From the NCBI GenBank assembly GCA_037349315.1, contig JBAIAC010000057.1, positions 15,159,501 through 15,223,500 on the forward strand: a DNA stretch of 64,000 nt. The letters are read 5' to 3'. Each line of letters opens with the position of its first letter. Positions within the stretch are counted from its first letter, which is position 1. Shown piece after piece: positions 1 through 8,689 of this stretch. Position numbers and translations under genes: made by a program. This DNA comes from Chelydra serpentina (taxonomy: Eukaryota > Chordata > Testudines > Chelydridae). The notes beneath the pieces were generated by a model, which was not told the DNA's origin, searched no databases, and was given only the letters and a program-made list of their open reading frames with translations.

Positions 1-190
1 TCCTCCCCGTCCCTCCCACAGCTTGTTACGCCACGAAACAGCTATTTCACAGTGGCAAGTGCTGGGAGGAGAAGCGAGAAAGGGGAGGAGGCAGAGGCGG
101 AGGTGAGCTGGGGCAGGGGAGGAGCTGCCGGTGGGTACAGAGCACCCACCAATTTTTATCTTTTATATTTACCCACGGAGTCGGCGCCTA
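1..190 (-). mobile_element. Partial interspersed repeat ending in GGAGTCGGCGCCTA, cut by the window edge
   Basis: The right end, GGAGTCGGCGCCTA at 177-190, is the reverse complement of the start of the repeat nested at 55684-55999. The two also share the stretch around GGTGGGTGCT and CACCCACC. The copy is therefore in reverse orientation and runs off the left edge of the window. Its terminal TAGGCGCC suggests a terminal-inverted-repeat DNA transposon, but only one end is visible here. It has no coding capacity. Confidence 0.7.
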
Positions 191-655
191 TGAACAGACA
201 CCCACACGCAGAAGAGATGCTGCATTAACTCCAGCAGCTTGCCCCAGAGCAGTAGAGGCACTTCACTATTGACACTGTGTCAGCCAATCTAATCTCGGAT
301 GGATGATGTTAAGCCAACGAGGCCAGACTTGTCCCATCAGTTCCCTGCTTGCCGATGCTGTAAATTGGACAGCCTTAGTATTTCCCACCCTCAAAATAAA
401 GTAGAATCTCTCCTTTATTTATACAAGGGGTGTTGCCTCTTTAGAACAATGACCCAAGGGAAAGGAGAGAGGGTTCAGTTTACAGGATGCCTTGTACCAT
501 ACAATTAACTGAAAAAGTCAGAGCCAGAGTGTGTCTGTGGTATTATTAGCTGGCAGCTCCAGAGGCCTTTTGGGGAGACCAAGCAGGGAGAAGATAGGGG
601 AGCTGTGCTTATCTGTGACCCAGAGGGAAAGTCCTGGCTGATGGATGAATCAGAG
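191..655. other. No gene seen
   Basis: Mixed-composition sequence with only short chance frames (longest about 70 codons). No splice-framed exon, RNA gene or repeat was recognised. Confidence 0.5.
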
Positions 656-824
656 CGCTGGTTCTCAACCTTTTCTGTATCAGCAGCATCTTTTTCACAG
701 TACGTCTCCCCCTTCCCCATCTAGCTGGGAACCAGCCCAGACCCCCTCCCATTTAGTAATATGGGAAAGTCAGGGTGGTGACAACCCCCTGATACCTGTT
801 CATGACCCCCAGGTTGAAAATCCA
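656..824. mobile_element. hAT-type miniature element with TTCTCAACC ends
   Basis: The left end reads CTGGTTCTCAACC near 658-670 and the right end reads CCAGGTTGAAAATCC near 809-823. These are decayed inverted repeats of the CAGTGGTTCTCAACC type found in Charlie-like hAT elements. The interior (CATCTAGC, TTTAGTA, GACCCC) is shared with the copy at 18410-18571. It has no open frame of interest. No clean target duplication could be read, so the ends are approximate. Confidence 0.65.
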
Positions 825-1121
825 TAAACAAATGATGGATGAGTCCCTTTCAGTTGCTCGTGAGCTTCTTCTGACACATGTCACTCATGATGGCTGCTCT
901 CCTCTATCACCTTTCCCCCTGCTGAAAGCAGAGTCTGGATTCATCCTCAATGCAATTGAGTGAAGGAAATGAAGTCTCCCAGGGGATGAACTTGGCTCAG
1001 TAAAATCCAAGTGACCATTGCCTGGTTATTAGAACAGCATATCTGTGGTGCTGTTATTATGGCTCCAGACATAATTTCATTCACAGAGCCAGATTCTCAT
1101 CTCAGTTACACCTAGGAATTG
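825..1121. other. No gene seen
   Basis: Ordinary AT/GC mix without a long frame, tandem repeat or recognised interspersed repeat. Confidence 0.5.
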
Positions 1122-1340
1122 CCAGGTGGGATCAGACCAGGGTCCATGTAGTACAGTGTCTTACAGTGGCCAAAACAAACTACATCAGAGGAAGGTGCAG
1201 GAAACCCTTGAATCTGGGGAAATCTTCTTCGCAAAGTTCACCAGAGGTGTATTTATGCCCTGAAGCAGGAGGGTCTATATCTGTTTTGAAATTCTTGGTC
1301 TTTCTTCCTTCCTTTTGTGCTGTTGTAAGTTTGGGTGTTC
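1122..1340 (-). mobile_element. Old CR1-type LINE 3' end fragment
   Basis: Sequence around GGATCAGACCAG, GGTCCATGTAG and ACAGTGGCC is the reverse complement of the CR1 3' untranslated end that reads GATGGACC followed by CTGACCC. The same module opens the CR1 relic at about 31745. It abuts a second CR1 end on the right. Divergence is high and there is no coding part. Confidence 0.6.
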
Positions 1341-1890
1341 TTTTATAGACTCATAGACTTTAAGGTCAGAAGGGACCATTATGATCATCTAGTCTGACCT
1401 CCTGCACAATGCAGGCCACAGAATCTCACCCACCCACTCCTGGAATAATCCTCTCACCTATGTCTCAGCTATTGAAGTCCTCAAATCATGGTTTAAAGAC
1501 TTCAAGATGCAGAGAATCCTCTGGTAAGTGACCCGTTCCCCATGCTGCAGAGGAAGGCAAAAAACCTCCAGGGCCTCTGCCAATCTACCCTGGAGGAAAA
1601 TTCCTTCCCGACCCCAAATATGGTGATCAGCTGAACCCCGAGCATGTGGGCAAGACTCACCAGCCAGACACCCAGGAAAAAGTTCTCTGTAGTAACTTCT
1701 AACATCCCATCATTGGCCATTGGTCCTATTTACCACTGATGGCAATTAATTGACCTTTGACTAAGATCATGTTATCCCATCAAACCATCCTTTTGATCCA
1801 TATACATTTCTGGTTCTTTTTTGAATTTTGCTAGTCTATTAGCCTGAATGATATCTTGTGACAATGAGTTCCAAAGCCTAATTGTCTAGT
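1341..1890 (-). mobile_element. CR1-type LINE 3' end (non-coding part)
   Basis: It begins with TAGACTCATAGACTTTAAGG and continues with AGGGACCATTATGATCATC and GTCTGACCTCC, the reverse complement of a CR1 subfamily 3' terminus. The sense copy at 54450-54556 carries the same end. The body to about 1890 is the 3' UTR and the distal end of ORF2, now without an open frame. Confidence 0.75.
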
Positions 1891-2076
1891 GTAAAAATGT
1901 GCTGTCCCTCGCGCAGGGGTTCATTTCACATACACACAGAATATTCTTTTCAGTTGTTTAAAACTTCTTTATTCTTGAATCATTTCCCCCCAAAGATGGC
2001 CGAGCAAACTTCTAATGTAAGCTATAAGACAAAGCCTGGCCTCAAATCCATGCCAGAATTTGGCCCTTTGTCTTTG

Positions 2077-2084
2077 CCTTAGTG
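2077..2084. repeat. Left target-site duplication of the hAT element
   Basis: CCTTAGTG directly before the element matches CCTTAGTG at 2661-2668 exactly. An 8-bp duplication is the hallmark of hAT insertion. Confidence 0.93.
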
Positions 2085-2660
2085 CAGGCGTGGGCAAACT
2101 TTTGGCCTGAGGGCCACATTGGAGTGGGGAAATTGCATGCAGGGCCATGAATGTAGGGCTGGGGCAGGGGGTTGGGGTGCAGGAGGGGTGCGGGGTGCAG
2201 CAGGGGCTCAGGGCAGGGGGTTGAGGTGCAGGAGGGGTGCAGCAGGGGCTCAGGGCAGGGGGTTGGGGTGCAGGGAGGGGTGTGGGGTGTGGGTTGCAGG
2301 AGGGATTCGGGGTGCGGTCTCCGGCCCGGCGCCGCTTACCTGGAGCGGCTCCAGGGTGGCAGCAGCACGCACCGAGGCCAGGGCAGGCTCCCTGCCTGCC
2401 TGCCCTGGTCCCAGCCCTGGCCCCGGCCTGCACTGCTCCGGGAAGTGGCCGGCACCATGTCCCTGCAGCCCCTGAGTGAGCAGGGGTTCCCCGTTCCTGG
2501 CCAATGGGAGCTCTCCCCCAGGGGCTGCAGGGATATGGTGCCGGCCGCGTCCCAGAGCGGTGCGGGACCCACGGCACCACGGGGGTGGCAAACCCACGGG
2601 CCAGATCCAAAGCACTGAGGGGCTGGATCTAGCCCGTGGGCCGTAGTTTGCCCACCCCTG
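2085..2660. mobile_element. Non-autonomous hAT element (576 bp) with intact ends
   Basis: The terminal inverted repeats are CAGGCGTGGGCAAACT at the left and AGTTTGCCCACCCCTG at the right, differing at one base. Both ends abut an exact 8-bp duplication, CCTTAGTG. The interior has a local duplication of a GGTGCAGGAGGGGTGC-like block between 2170 and 2290 and a GC-rich 3' half. The long frames read through it on both strands (for example 1969-2610 and 2250-2798) look like GC-rich shadows: they overlap, disagree and show no transposase motif. A diverged partial copy, split by a SINE, lies at 4258-4525. Confidence 0.92.
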
Positions 2661-2668
2661 CCTTAGTG
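2661..2668. repeat. Right target-site duplication of the hAT element
   Basis: CCTTAGTG, identical to 2077-2084. Confidence 0.93.
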
Positions 2669-3084
2669 TTAATTTTCCCCTGTGGGTATCCACATACCTA
2701 TCCAGGTATAAGATCACAGGGACAAGCCCATCCCTGGTGTAACTCCAACTTCTGTAGAGTTGTGGCAAGGATGAGTCTGGCCCAAAGCACAATTTCAATG
2801 ATAAAACATTCAGATTACAGAAGCATGTGAGCCTGACACCTCACAATGAAATAGAAGAGATTGCCAGGTCTATAAATGCACAGCAATGTGGATTGCAAGG
2901 TTATGGATTGGTTCCACGGTAACTGTAATTTGACCACATTGAACAGCAGTTCCAGTAATGCACAGCACCAAATGTGAAAAAGGGGCTGATTTACAGATAT
3001 ACTGTCAGAAACAAAGCTTTCAATTCCTTTACTTTAATTAACTCTATTTACTTAGCTTGGAAATGTAGTGCGGTAGGGTTCTGT

Positions 3085-3165
3085 GTTTGCACAGTGCCTA
3101 GCACCATGGGGTCCAGGTCTATAACCAATGCTCCTAGGCACTATGGCAATACAATAGTACATGCA
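3085..3165 (+). repeat. Old SINE 3' module (GTGCCTAGCACCATGGGG type)
   Basis: AGTGCCTAGCACCATGGGG and CTCCTAGGCACTATGGCAAT match a module that recurs at 6335, 33425, 34695 and 49575, and in reverse at 17658 and 51120. It often follows a MIR-like body, so it is probably the 3' end of an ancient amniote SINE. Confidence 0.55.
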
Positions 3166-3199
3166 GGCTGGAACCAGCCTTCTTGGCCATATGTTTGAG

Positions 3200-3490
3200 A
3201 TCCCTGCTCGAAGAGACAAAGGTGTGACAAAATCCAACAGCTGGAAGCGGAAGCTAGATAAATTCAAACTGAAAACAAGGTGCCAATTTTCAATAGTGAG
3301 GGTAATTAACTATTAGAACAGCCTGTCCAGGGATATGGTGGATTATCCATCACTTGAAGTCTTTAATCAAGACTGGATCTTTCTTTCTAAAAAAATATGG
3401 TTTAGCTCAACCACAGCTTCTGAGCCTATGCAGGGATAATTGAATGAAATTCTCTTTCCCGCATTCTGCAGGTCAGACTAGAGATGTCCC
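3200..3490 (+). mobile_element. Old CR1-type LINE 3' end
   Basis: The order of GCTAGATAAATTCAAACTG, GGGTAATTAACTATTAGAAC, a CAGGGATATGGTGG block, CTTTAATCAAGACTGGAT and GCAGGTCAGACTAGA is that of the CR1 ORF2 C-terminus followed by its 3' UTR, in sense orientation. The antisense copy at 23465 carries the same blocks. The frame is broken. Confidence 0.75.
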
Positions 3491-3667
3491 CTTCTTCCTC
3501 CAGCCCCCAGGAAACTCCTTGGTGTGAGCATGTGTTTGAGGAGTTTGGGGGATGGGGAGATGCAGCTGAGAAGTAGCTAAGGAAAGAGGGCCGTGCCCAG
3601 GAGATAGCTTCTTTAAGCTGCAATATTCTCTTGCAGTGTGGCAGAAGACAGGATACAAATTAGAGTC

Positions 3668-3765
3668 TAAGGCCCAGATCCACACAGTACTTAGGTACCT
3701 GGTTCACGTTGATTCTAGTGGGAGCTAAGCACCTAAAGACCTTTGAGGACCTGGGCCTAAGTGCC
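3668..3765. repeat. Short dispersed repeat with self-complementary TTAGGTGCCTAA core
   Basis: GGCCCAGATCCACA at the left and ACCTTTGAGGACCTGGGCC at the right are outward-facing complementary blocks around a centre with ACTTAGGTACCT and AGCACCTAAAG. Related copies are seen at 5775, 21950 and 50440. The fold-back layout suggests a miniature inverted-repeat element. Confidence 0.5.
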
Positions 3766-4257
3766 CAAGTAAGAATTTATACAGAGTCCTGTGCCCCTGT
3801 ATCTGGCTCCCAGATGGTTCTGGTTATTCACCACGTGGGCTTCTTCTTGCATTCATTTGCAGAGCCCACAAAACTGCCTGCCCTCTTCTTGCTGATGCAT
3901 AGGATTGCTATGTTCCTTGCAGTGCTCTGCTCTCCGCTCAGTGACTCCTGAAGTACATCCATGTGCCATGTACCATGGCACAAACCTTCCTCACTGCTGC
4001 CACGACAGTGCCACGCTACAGAAACTCTGCACATGTAACATCATTGAGTCTCCAGAGTATCCTTATCCCTGCTATTGTGTGGTTTTACAAAGGATACGAT
4101 CTGGCCCTTAGCTAAGGCCAATGGGCATTGGTACCCACATTATTATTACTGTTAGCAGGAACCCAGCAGCACAGTGCGTTGGAAGCTACTGGCCCCGTAC
4201 CAACCACGTATTCCCAGGGTAGTTCGTAGCTTGCGGGTGCTGCTCTTAGCTTGTGTA
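3766..4257. other. No gene seen
   Basis: No recognised repeat or coding exon. The open frames are 80 codons or less. Confidence 0.5.
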
Positions 4258-4525
4258 TGCACCCCACACCCCTCCTGCACCCCAACCCCCTGCCCCAGCC
4301 CTACATTCATGGCTCTGCATGGGGGGGAGGGATAGCTCAGTGGTTTGAGCATTGGCCTGCTAAACCCAGGGTTGTGAGTTCAATCCTTGAGGGGGCCATT
4401 TGGGGATCTGGGGCAAAAATTGGGGATTGGTCCTGCTTTGAGCAGGGGGTTGGACTAGATGACCTACTAAGGTCCCTTCCAACCCTGATATTCTATGATT
4501 CTATGAATTTCCCCACTCCAATGTG
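4258..4525 (-). mobile_element. hAT fragment (same family as 2085-2660) split by a SINE
   Basis: Positions 4258-4320 (CCCCAACCCCCTGCCCCAG, CTACATTCATGG) and 4506-4525 (AATTTCCCCACTCCAATGTG) are reverse complements of consecutive parts of the hAT at about 2115-2170 and 2270-2290. The SINE at 4321-4505 lies between them, exactly where the hAT sequence should be continuous. Neither hAT terminus is present, so this is a truncated copy that was already in place when the SINE arrived. Confidence 0.85.
4321..4505 (+). mobile_element. tRNA-headed SINE with CR1-like tail (turtle Cry type), copy 1
   Basis: The internal pol III promoter is visible: box A TAGCTCAGTGG at 4333-4343 and box B GAGTTCAATCC at 4376-4386. 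A tRNA-unrelated middle follows (GGGGATCTGGGGCAAAAAT). The tail has GACTAGATGACC, AGGTCCCTTCCAACCCTGA and ATTCTATG repeats, which is the end of CR1 LINEs. That pairing implies mobilisation by CR1 reverse transcriptase. This is subfamily A, without the extra GTCAGGGGACAG block. It is not a functional tRNA gene. Confidence 0.93.
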
Positions 4526-5774
4526 ATACGTGCATTTCCCAAGAGCTGCCTGGGTGCAGAAGTGAGACAAGAATAGACCCTGTCTTCCAAACTGCACCCT
4601 GATGTTGCTATCTACAGTCTGAAAATTACACGGTAATTCATCTTGGAATTATTCGGTAACTTGAAGGATAATTACGAGGTAACCTGCAAGAACCTGCCCT
4701 TGCTACTGCTTAGGCAAAACCTCCATGACATTTGCTATGTAATTAAAGAGCAAGTCCCTGGTTAGCTGTGCCGTAGGAAATAAAGGGATACCTGAAGTTT
4801 GATTAAGAAGAATGCAGACTGACTGTTTAGTATATTTAAGAAATACATTATGTGTGTGTCATCCTTCTTCTTCTTGGGCCGAATCCAAACCATTCCTACC
4901 CTCTCCTCTGAAGGCACTTCGCTCCCTGCCAGAGAAAAATCTTGGTCTTCCTCAGCTGCATCTCTGAAGAGCTGAAACAGCCTTGAGTGAATGGTAAAAG
5001 GGAATCACGGACACACCTGTCTCAGCTATAGCTCATTACCAGGGAGGTCCCTAACGCTACCTCCACCCCAGACGAGCTGAGGTGATGGAAAATAGTAGTT
5101 ATGTTAAAAAAAGATCCTCCCACTATTAAGTCTCCTGTATTAAGTCATTTTCATGAGTCCTTAATTTTATATCTTAGTCCCATAAAAAGTGGGATAATCT
5201 GTCTATCTGGCTACACGTCTCAGTAGCTCCCTCTCCTAGCCCTCCACTCCCTCCCCCGCAGTCATAGGGAGTTTCTACTGCCATGCTGGTTTTCACCAGA
5301 GCTAGAAAGGTCAAATACGCCCACACGCTAAGTGCGCGTGACCTCTGCTCGCTGCGCAAGCACATACATGTACACCTGGTTGATCAAGGGACAACAATGG
5401 TTCATAGAAGTGGTTGCTCATAAGATCAATGTACATAAAATCGGGGTTCTGCTCTATGCGCCGGAGTCCCATTGAGTTATATGACTGTCCTGAATAGGGA
5501 TGTTTTCCTGGATCAGGGTCCTGAGCACAGGAGCATGAATGTGCTCACGTGGCCTCTTGGAGCTCTTCTTCACTAGGAAATCTGATGGTGTTTAAGCTCT
5601 TATTTGAGCTGTCAAGCTAGCAGCCATGACGGTCAGCACAGGGAAGGACAAGTTGTGTTCAACATCACGCTGTCGAGTTATGGGTGTACCCCACCAGGAG
5701 CAGCGTTTACACACACACGAGCATCAGTGCTGATATCTTTCTCAACCATGAGAGCATGGGGGCGTGTTCTGTAA
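4526..5774. other. No gene seen
   Basis: Non-repetitive as far as can be judged by eye. The longest frame is 63 codons. No exon, RNA gene or tandem repeat was recognised. Confidence 0.5.
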
Positions 5775-5852
5775 AGGTATTTAGGCCCCTAACTCCCACT
5801 GAAAGGCCATAAATATCTTTAACATGCTGCCGTAGGGACCTGATCCAAACTG
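5775..5852. repeat. Fragment of the TTTAGG/CCTAAA fold-back repeat
   Basis: AAGGTATTTAGGCCCCTAAC, CCATAAATATCTTTAA and GACCTGATCC match the layout of the repeats at 3668 and 50440 in a decayed form. Confidence 0.4.
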
Positions 5853-5853
5853 C

Positions 5854-6036
5854 TGGGGGGAGGGATAGCTCAGTGGTTTGAGCATTGGTCTGCTAAACCC
5901 AGGGTTGTGAGTTCAATCCTTGAGAGGGCCATTTAGGAATCTGGGGCAAAAATTGGGGATTGGTCCTGCTTTGAGCAGGGGGTTGGACTAGATGACCTAC
6001 TAAGGTCCTTTCCAACCCTGATATTCTATGATTCTA
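5854..6036 (+). mobile_element. tRNA-headed SINE with CR1-like tail, copy 2
   Basis: Same structure as the copy at 4321: box A TAGCTCAGTGG, box B GAGTTCAATCC, the GGCAAAAATTGGGG middle, and the tail AGGTCCTTTCCAACCCTGA with ATTCTATG repeats. It belongs to subfamily A. A short AAACT repeated on both sides may be the target duplication. Confidence 0.93.
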
Positions 6037-6179
6037 AACTCAACGGGAGTCTTTCCCACAAGGGACAATTTTAGTGCTTACCGGCCCTAGCCGAAATCAC
6101 ACATATAGTGAGACAGAACGTGCCCCCAAATTGCTTACAGCTGAAATAGATAAGCTAGGAAATACGATGTGCCCCGGCC

Positions 6180-6400
6180 AATGGAGCACTGGCTTGGGCT
6201 TGGGACTTCGAGCAGTGGTTCTGCCACTGACCTTCTTTGTGACCTGGGGCAGGTCCCTTTGCCTCTCTGAGGCTCTTTCCCTTTGTCTGTCTTGTCTGTT
6301 TAGACTGTCAGCTGTCCAGGGCAGGTGTTGCTTCTTCCTGTCTTTGGACAGCACCCAGCACAATAGGCCTCTGATCTGAGCCAGGGCCTCTAAGCTTTAC
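6180..6400 (+). repeat. Ancient MIR-like SINE
   Basis: A TGACCTGGGGCAGGTCCCTT block followed by TGCCTCTCTGAGG is the conserved MIR-type core. It is followed by a CAGCACCCAGCACAATAGG and GGGCCTCTAAG 3' module. Highly diverged, non-coding. Confidence 0.65.
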
Positions 6401-6526
6401 CACAATGTAAAAACTGAAGAATGAAAGGGGAAAATGAGTTGTCTAAGGTCAGAACCAGGGACAGAACCCAGGTTTCCAAGCTCTGAGCCCTATCCATTGC
6501 AAGACACCCCCTCTTTATTAGCGACA

Positions 6527-6615
6527 AAGGGTCCTGTGGCACCTTATAGACTAACAGAGGTGAAGCATAAGCTTTCGTGGGTGAATACCCACTTCTTCGG
6601 ATGCAAGCAGTGGAA
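6527..6615 (+). repeat. Interspersed repeat with GCATAAGCTTTCGTGGG module
   Basis: GGCACCTTATAGACTAACAG, GCATAAGCTTTCGTGGGTGA and CTTCTTCGGATGC recur at 37467-37600, and I recognise them as an abundant repeat of turtles and crocodilians. Its class is not clear from the sequence. A Penelope-like or other retroelement end is possible, but no coding part is present. Confidence 0.6.
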
Positions 6616-7231
6616 ACTTGATGATGTCTCAGCTGTCTATTATGTCTCAGTTGTCTACTTTTTAATTTGTTTAATGAAAAATCAGAACATTTCTTTGTAG
6701 CCAAATTAATCTTGCCAGTGAGCAACATAAAAATACAAATCCCTCCCACTCCAACCATTCCCTGACCGTACAGTTACAGCAACCCTGGTCCTGCTGCATT
6801 TACACGTGCTGGGGGAAATGTGAGCTGTGTAACAAGCCCCGAGGTTTATCAGATTCAGACTATTTTGACCTATAGGGGTGCAAATCTCAGACCAGAGCAG
6901 ATCAAGGGATTGAATTTTCCACCATTTAAAAAAAATTTTTTTTTTTGTTTTGTTGGAAATTTTACATGGAATTTTTATTTTTTTCAGTGAACCAAACCAA
7001 ACATTTCCCAGTTGTAGTTCCCCCACCCCAAACCCTCTTTCTCTTTTTTCCACAGCAGGCGGAGGGGAGAGAAGAGTAGGAAAAAGAAATCAAAAACCTG
7101 AAAAGAGAAGAAAAAAACATTAATTTGACCCAAAGGGTCATTTTGCATCTACAAAATGTTTCAGTGAAATGTTTTCAGCTGGGTCTATTGCAAAGCCGTG
7201 AGCCCTCCCAGACAGCGCCTGGTCAGCAGCC
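6616..7231. other. AT-rich stretch, no gene seen
   Basis: 6900-7190 holds A and T runs and GAAATGTTTTCAGCTGGG. It is similar in style to the AT-rich repeats at 39353 and 61780 but too decayed to assign firmly. No coding signal. Confidence 0.4.
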
Positions 7232-7239
7232 CCCTCTCT
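7232..7239. repeat. Left target-site duplication
   Basis: CCCTCTCT, identical to 7830-7837. Confidence 0.92.
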
Positions 7240-7829
7240 CAGGGCCGGTGCAAGGAAGTTTCACGCCCTAGGCAAAACTTCCTCACACCAGTCCTCCGCC
7301 CCACCCCGCCGCAGCCAGCTAATGTCGCCCGCAGTGGCTCCCCAACCCCCATGGGCCGTGGCAGCTCCCCACCCGCCGGCCACGGCAGCTCAGCTGTCCG
7401 CAGCAGCTGTCTCCCCACCGCCCCGCGGCGGATAGCCCCCGCGCCTGCGGGCCGTGGCAGCCTCCCCCCGCCCACGGCGAGCCTCCTGGCTCCACGCTCA
7501 GCCGCTGAGCCGAGTGCAGAGCTGCCCCCTGCCTCCCCGCTCAGCTGCTGCGAGCCGCCCCCTGGTTCCCCGCTCAGCGGCTGCGAGCTGCTCCCTGGCT
7601 CCATGCTCAGCAGCTCAGCCACTGAGCGGGGAGGCAGGAGGCAGCCGCGGCGAGCTGCCCCCTGAGTCGGGAGGCAGGACTCAGGAGGCAGCCGCGGAGA
7701 GCTGCCCCTTGCCTTCCGGCTCCATGCTCAGCCACTGAGCGTGGAACCAGGAGGCAGCCGCCCGCCGCCCCCCAAATCCTGGCGCCCTAGGCTACCGCCT
7801 AGGGTCACCTAGTGCAAGCGCCGGCCCTG
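7240..7829 (+). mobile_element. GC-rich hAT miniature element (590 bp), CAGGGCCGG ends
   Basis: The ends are CAGGGCCGGTGCAAGG and GTGCAAGCGCCGGCCCTG, inverted repeats flanked by an exact 8-bp duplication, CCCTCTCT. Just inside the left end lies a fold-back around CCCTAGGC, and just inside the right end GGCGCCCTAGG and CCGCCTAGGG. The interior is a GC-rich, partly self-repeating stretch. The proline/serine/alanine-rich frames here (7198-7665, 7239-7622 and 7454-7738) occur on both strands and are composition artefacts. Related elements lie at 41245, 60612 and, by their ends, 35869 and 55627. Confidence 0.92.
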
Positions 7830-7837
7830 CCCTCTCT
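7830..7837. repeat. Right target-site duplication
   Basis: CCCTCTCT, identical to 7232-7239. Confidence 0.92.
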
Positions 7838-8418
7838 CACACCGACACGGCACGACTGGACTCCACTCCGCTAAAGGTGGTCTCTTGTACAGCGTTCACT
7901 GTATTCGAATAGGGGCAAAGACAGACGAATGTTCCCTTGCCCACAATCTCACTCTCCCATCCCCTCCCTTCACCTTTCCTCTCTGTTGCCGGAGCGCAGC
8001 ACCTAGCGCTTGGTAAATACTTGGGTGGGACGCGCTGGAGAGTGTTTGCTGATGTGCCAGTTGATACTAAAAGCCGTGTTCAGAAATCAAGAGCAAACTA
8101 AACCCAGAGGAGCAGAGTTAGTGCAAACAGCAGGGAGGAGGGTAGGATAAGGGCACCCTGGGTAAGGGGTGCAGTTGGCTTGGTGGGGGGACGGAGCTTG
8201 GAATGCTCATTTCAGGGTACGTGGCTCATTCAGAGTGTGACTCTCTGGCCCGCCACGCAACAGTGACAGCCTATTGTGTTACTAACGGTTACCCGGATGT
8301 CAAATACTGTCACTGCCCCTCTCCTGCAGGGCATGGCTGTGAGCGCCGGGGGACCACTCCCCTCAGGTCAGGCAGCGACTGTGCACCACAGGCTCAGATG
8401 CTCCGAGCCCTGGGCTAC
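7838..8418. other. No gene seen; left flank of the minisatellites
   Basis: No repeat or exon was recognised. The frame that opens at 8203 continues into the tandem arrays only because those arrays contain no stop codon. There is no signal peptide, domain or splice logic to support it as a gene. Confidence 0.5.
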
Positions 8419-8566
8419 ATTGGCTCCAGCTCTCAGTGGGTGCCTGGCTCCAGCTCTCAGTGGGTGCCTGGCTCCAGCTCTCGGTGGGTGCCTGGCTCCA
8501 GCTCTCGGTGGGTGCCTGGCTCCAGCTCTCGGTGGGTGCCTGGCTCCAGCTCTCGGTGGGTGCCCT
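8419..8566 (+). repeat. 24-bp minisatellite, about 6 units
   Basis: The unit includes GGCTCCAGCTCTCAGTGGG and recurs every 24 bp. The first two units carry CTCAGTGGG and the later ones CTCGGTGGG. The period is a multiple of 3, so the reading gives an 8-residue repeat (SSRWVPGS type), but there is no other evidence for translation. It sits about 120 bp left of the 37-bp array, with which it shares only a CCAGCTC core. Confidence 0.93.
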
Positions 8567-8689
8567 CACAGAAGCACAGATTGCACGAAGGAACCAGGGC
8601 TGACAGAGATAATGGCTGCAAATACCCCAGGCACAATAACTTTACAATAAATATCAAAGCAGCAGTTCAACCACAGACCTCTAGGCTCC

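Noticed and set aside
1969..2798. Frames of up to 213 codons on both strands
   Set aside because: They overlap the non-autonomous hAT element and reflect its GC-rich repeats.
4321..4400. tRNA gene
   Set aside because: Box A and box B are present, but the region continues as a SINE with a CR1-like tail and occurs seven times in the window.
7198..7738. Proline/serine/alanine-rich frames of up to 155 codons
   Set aside because: Entirely inside a miniature element with exact target duplications; composition artefact.
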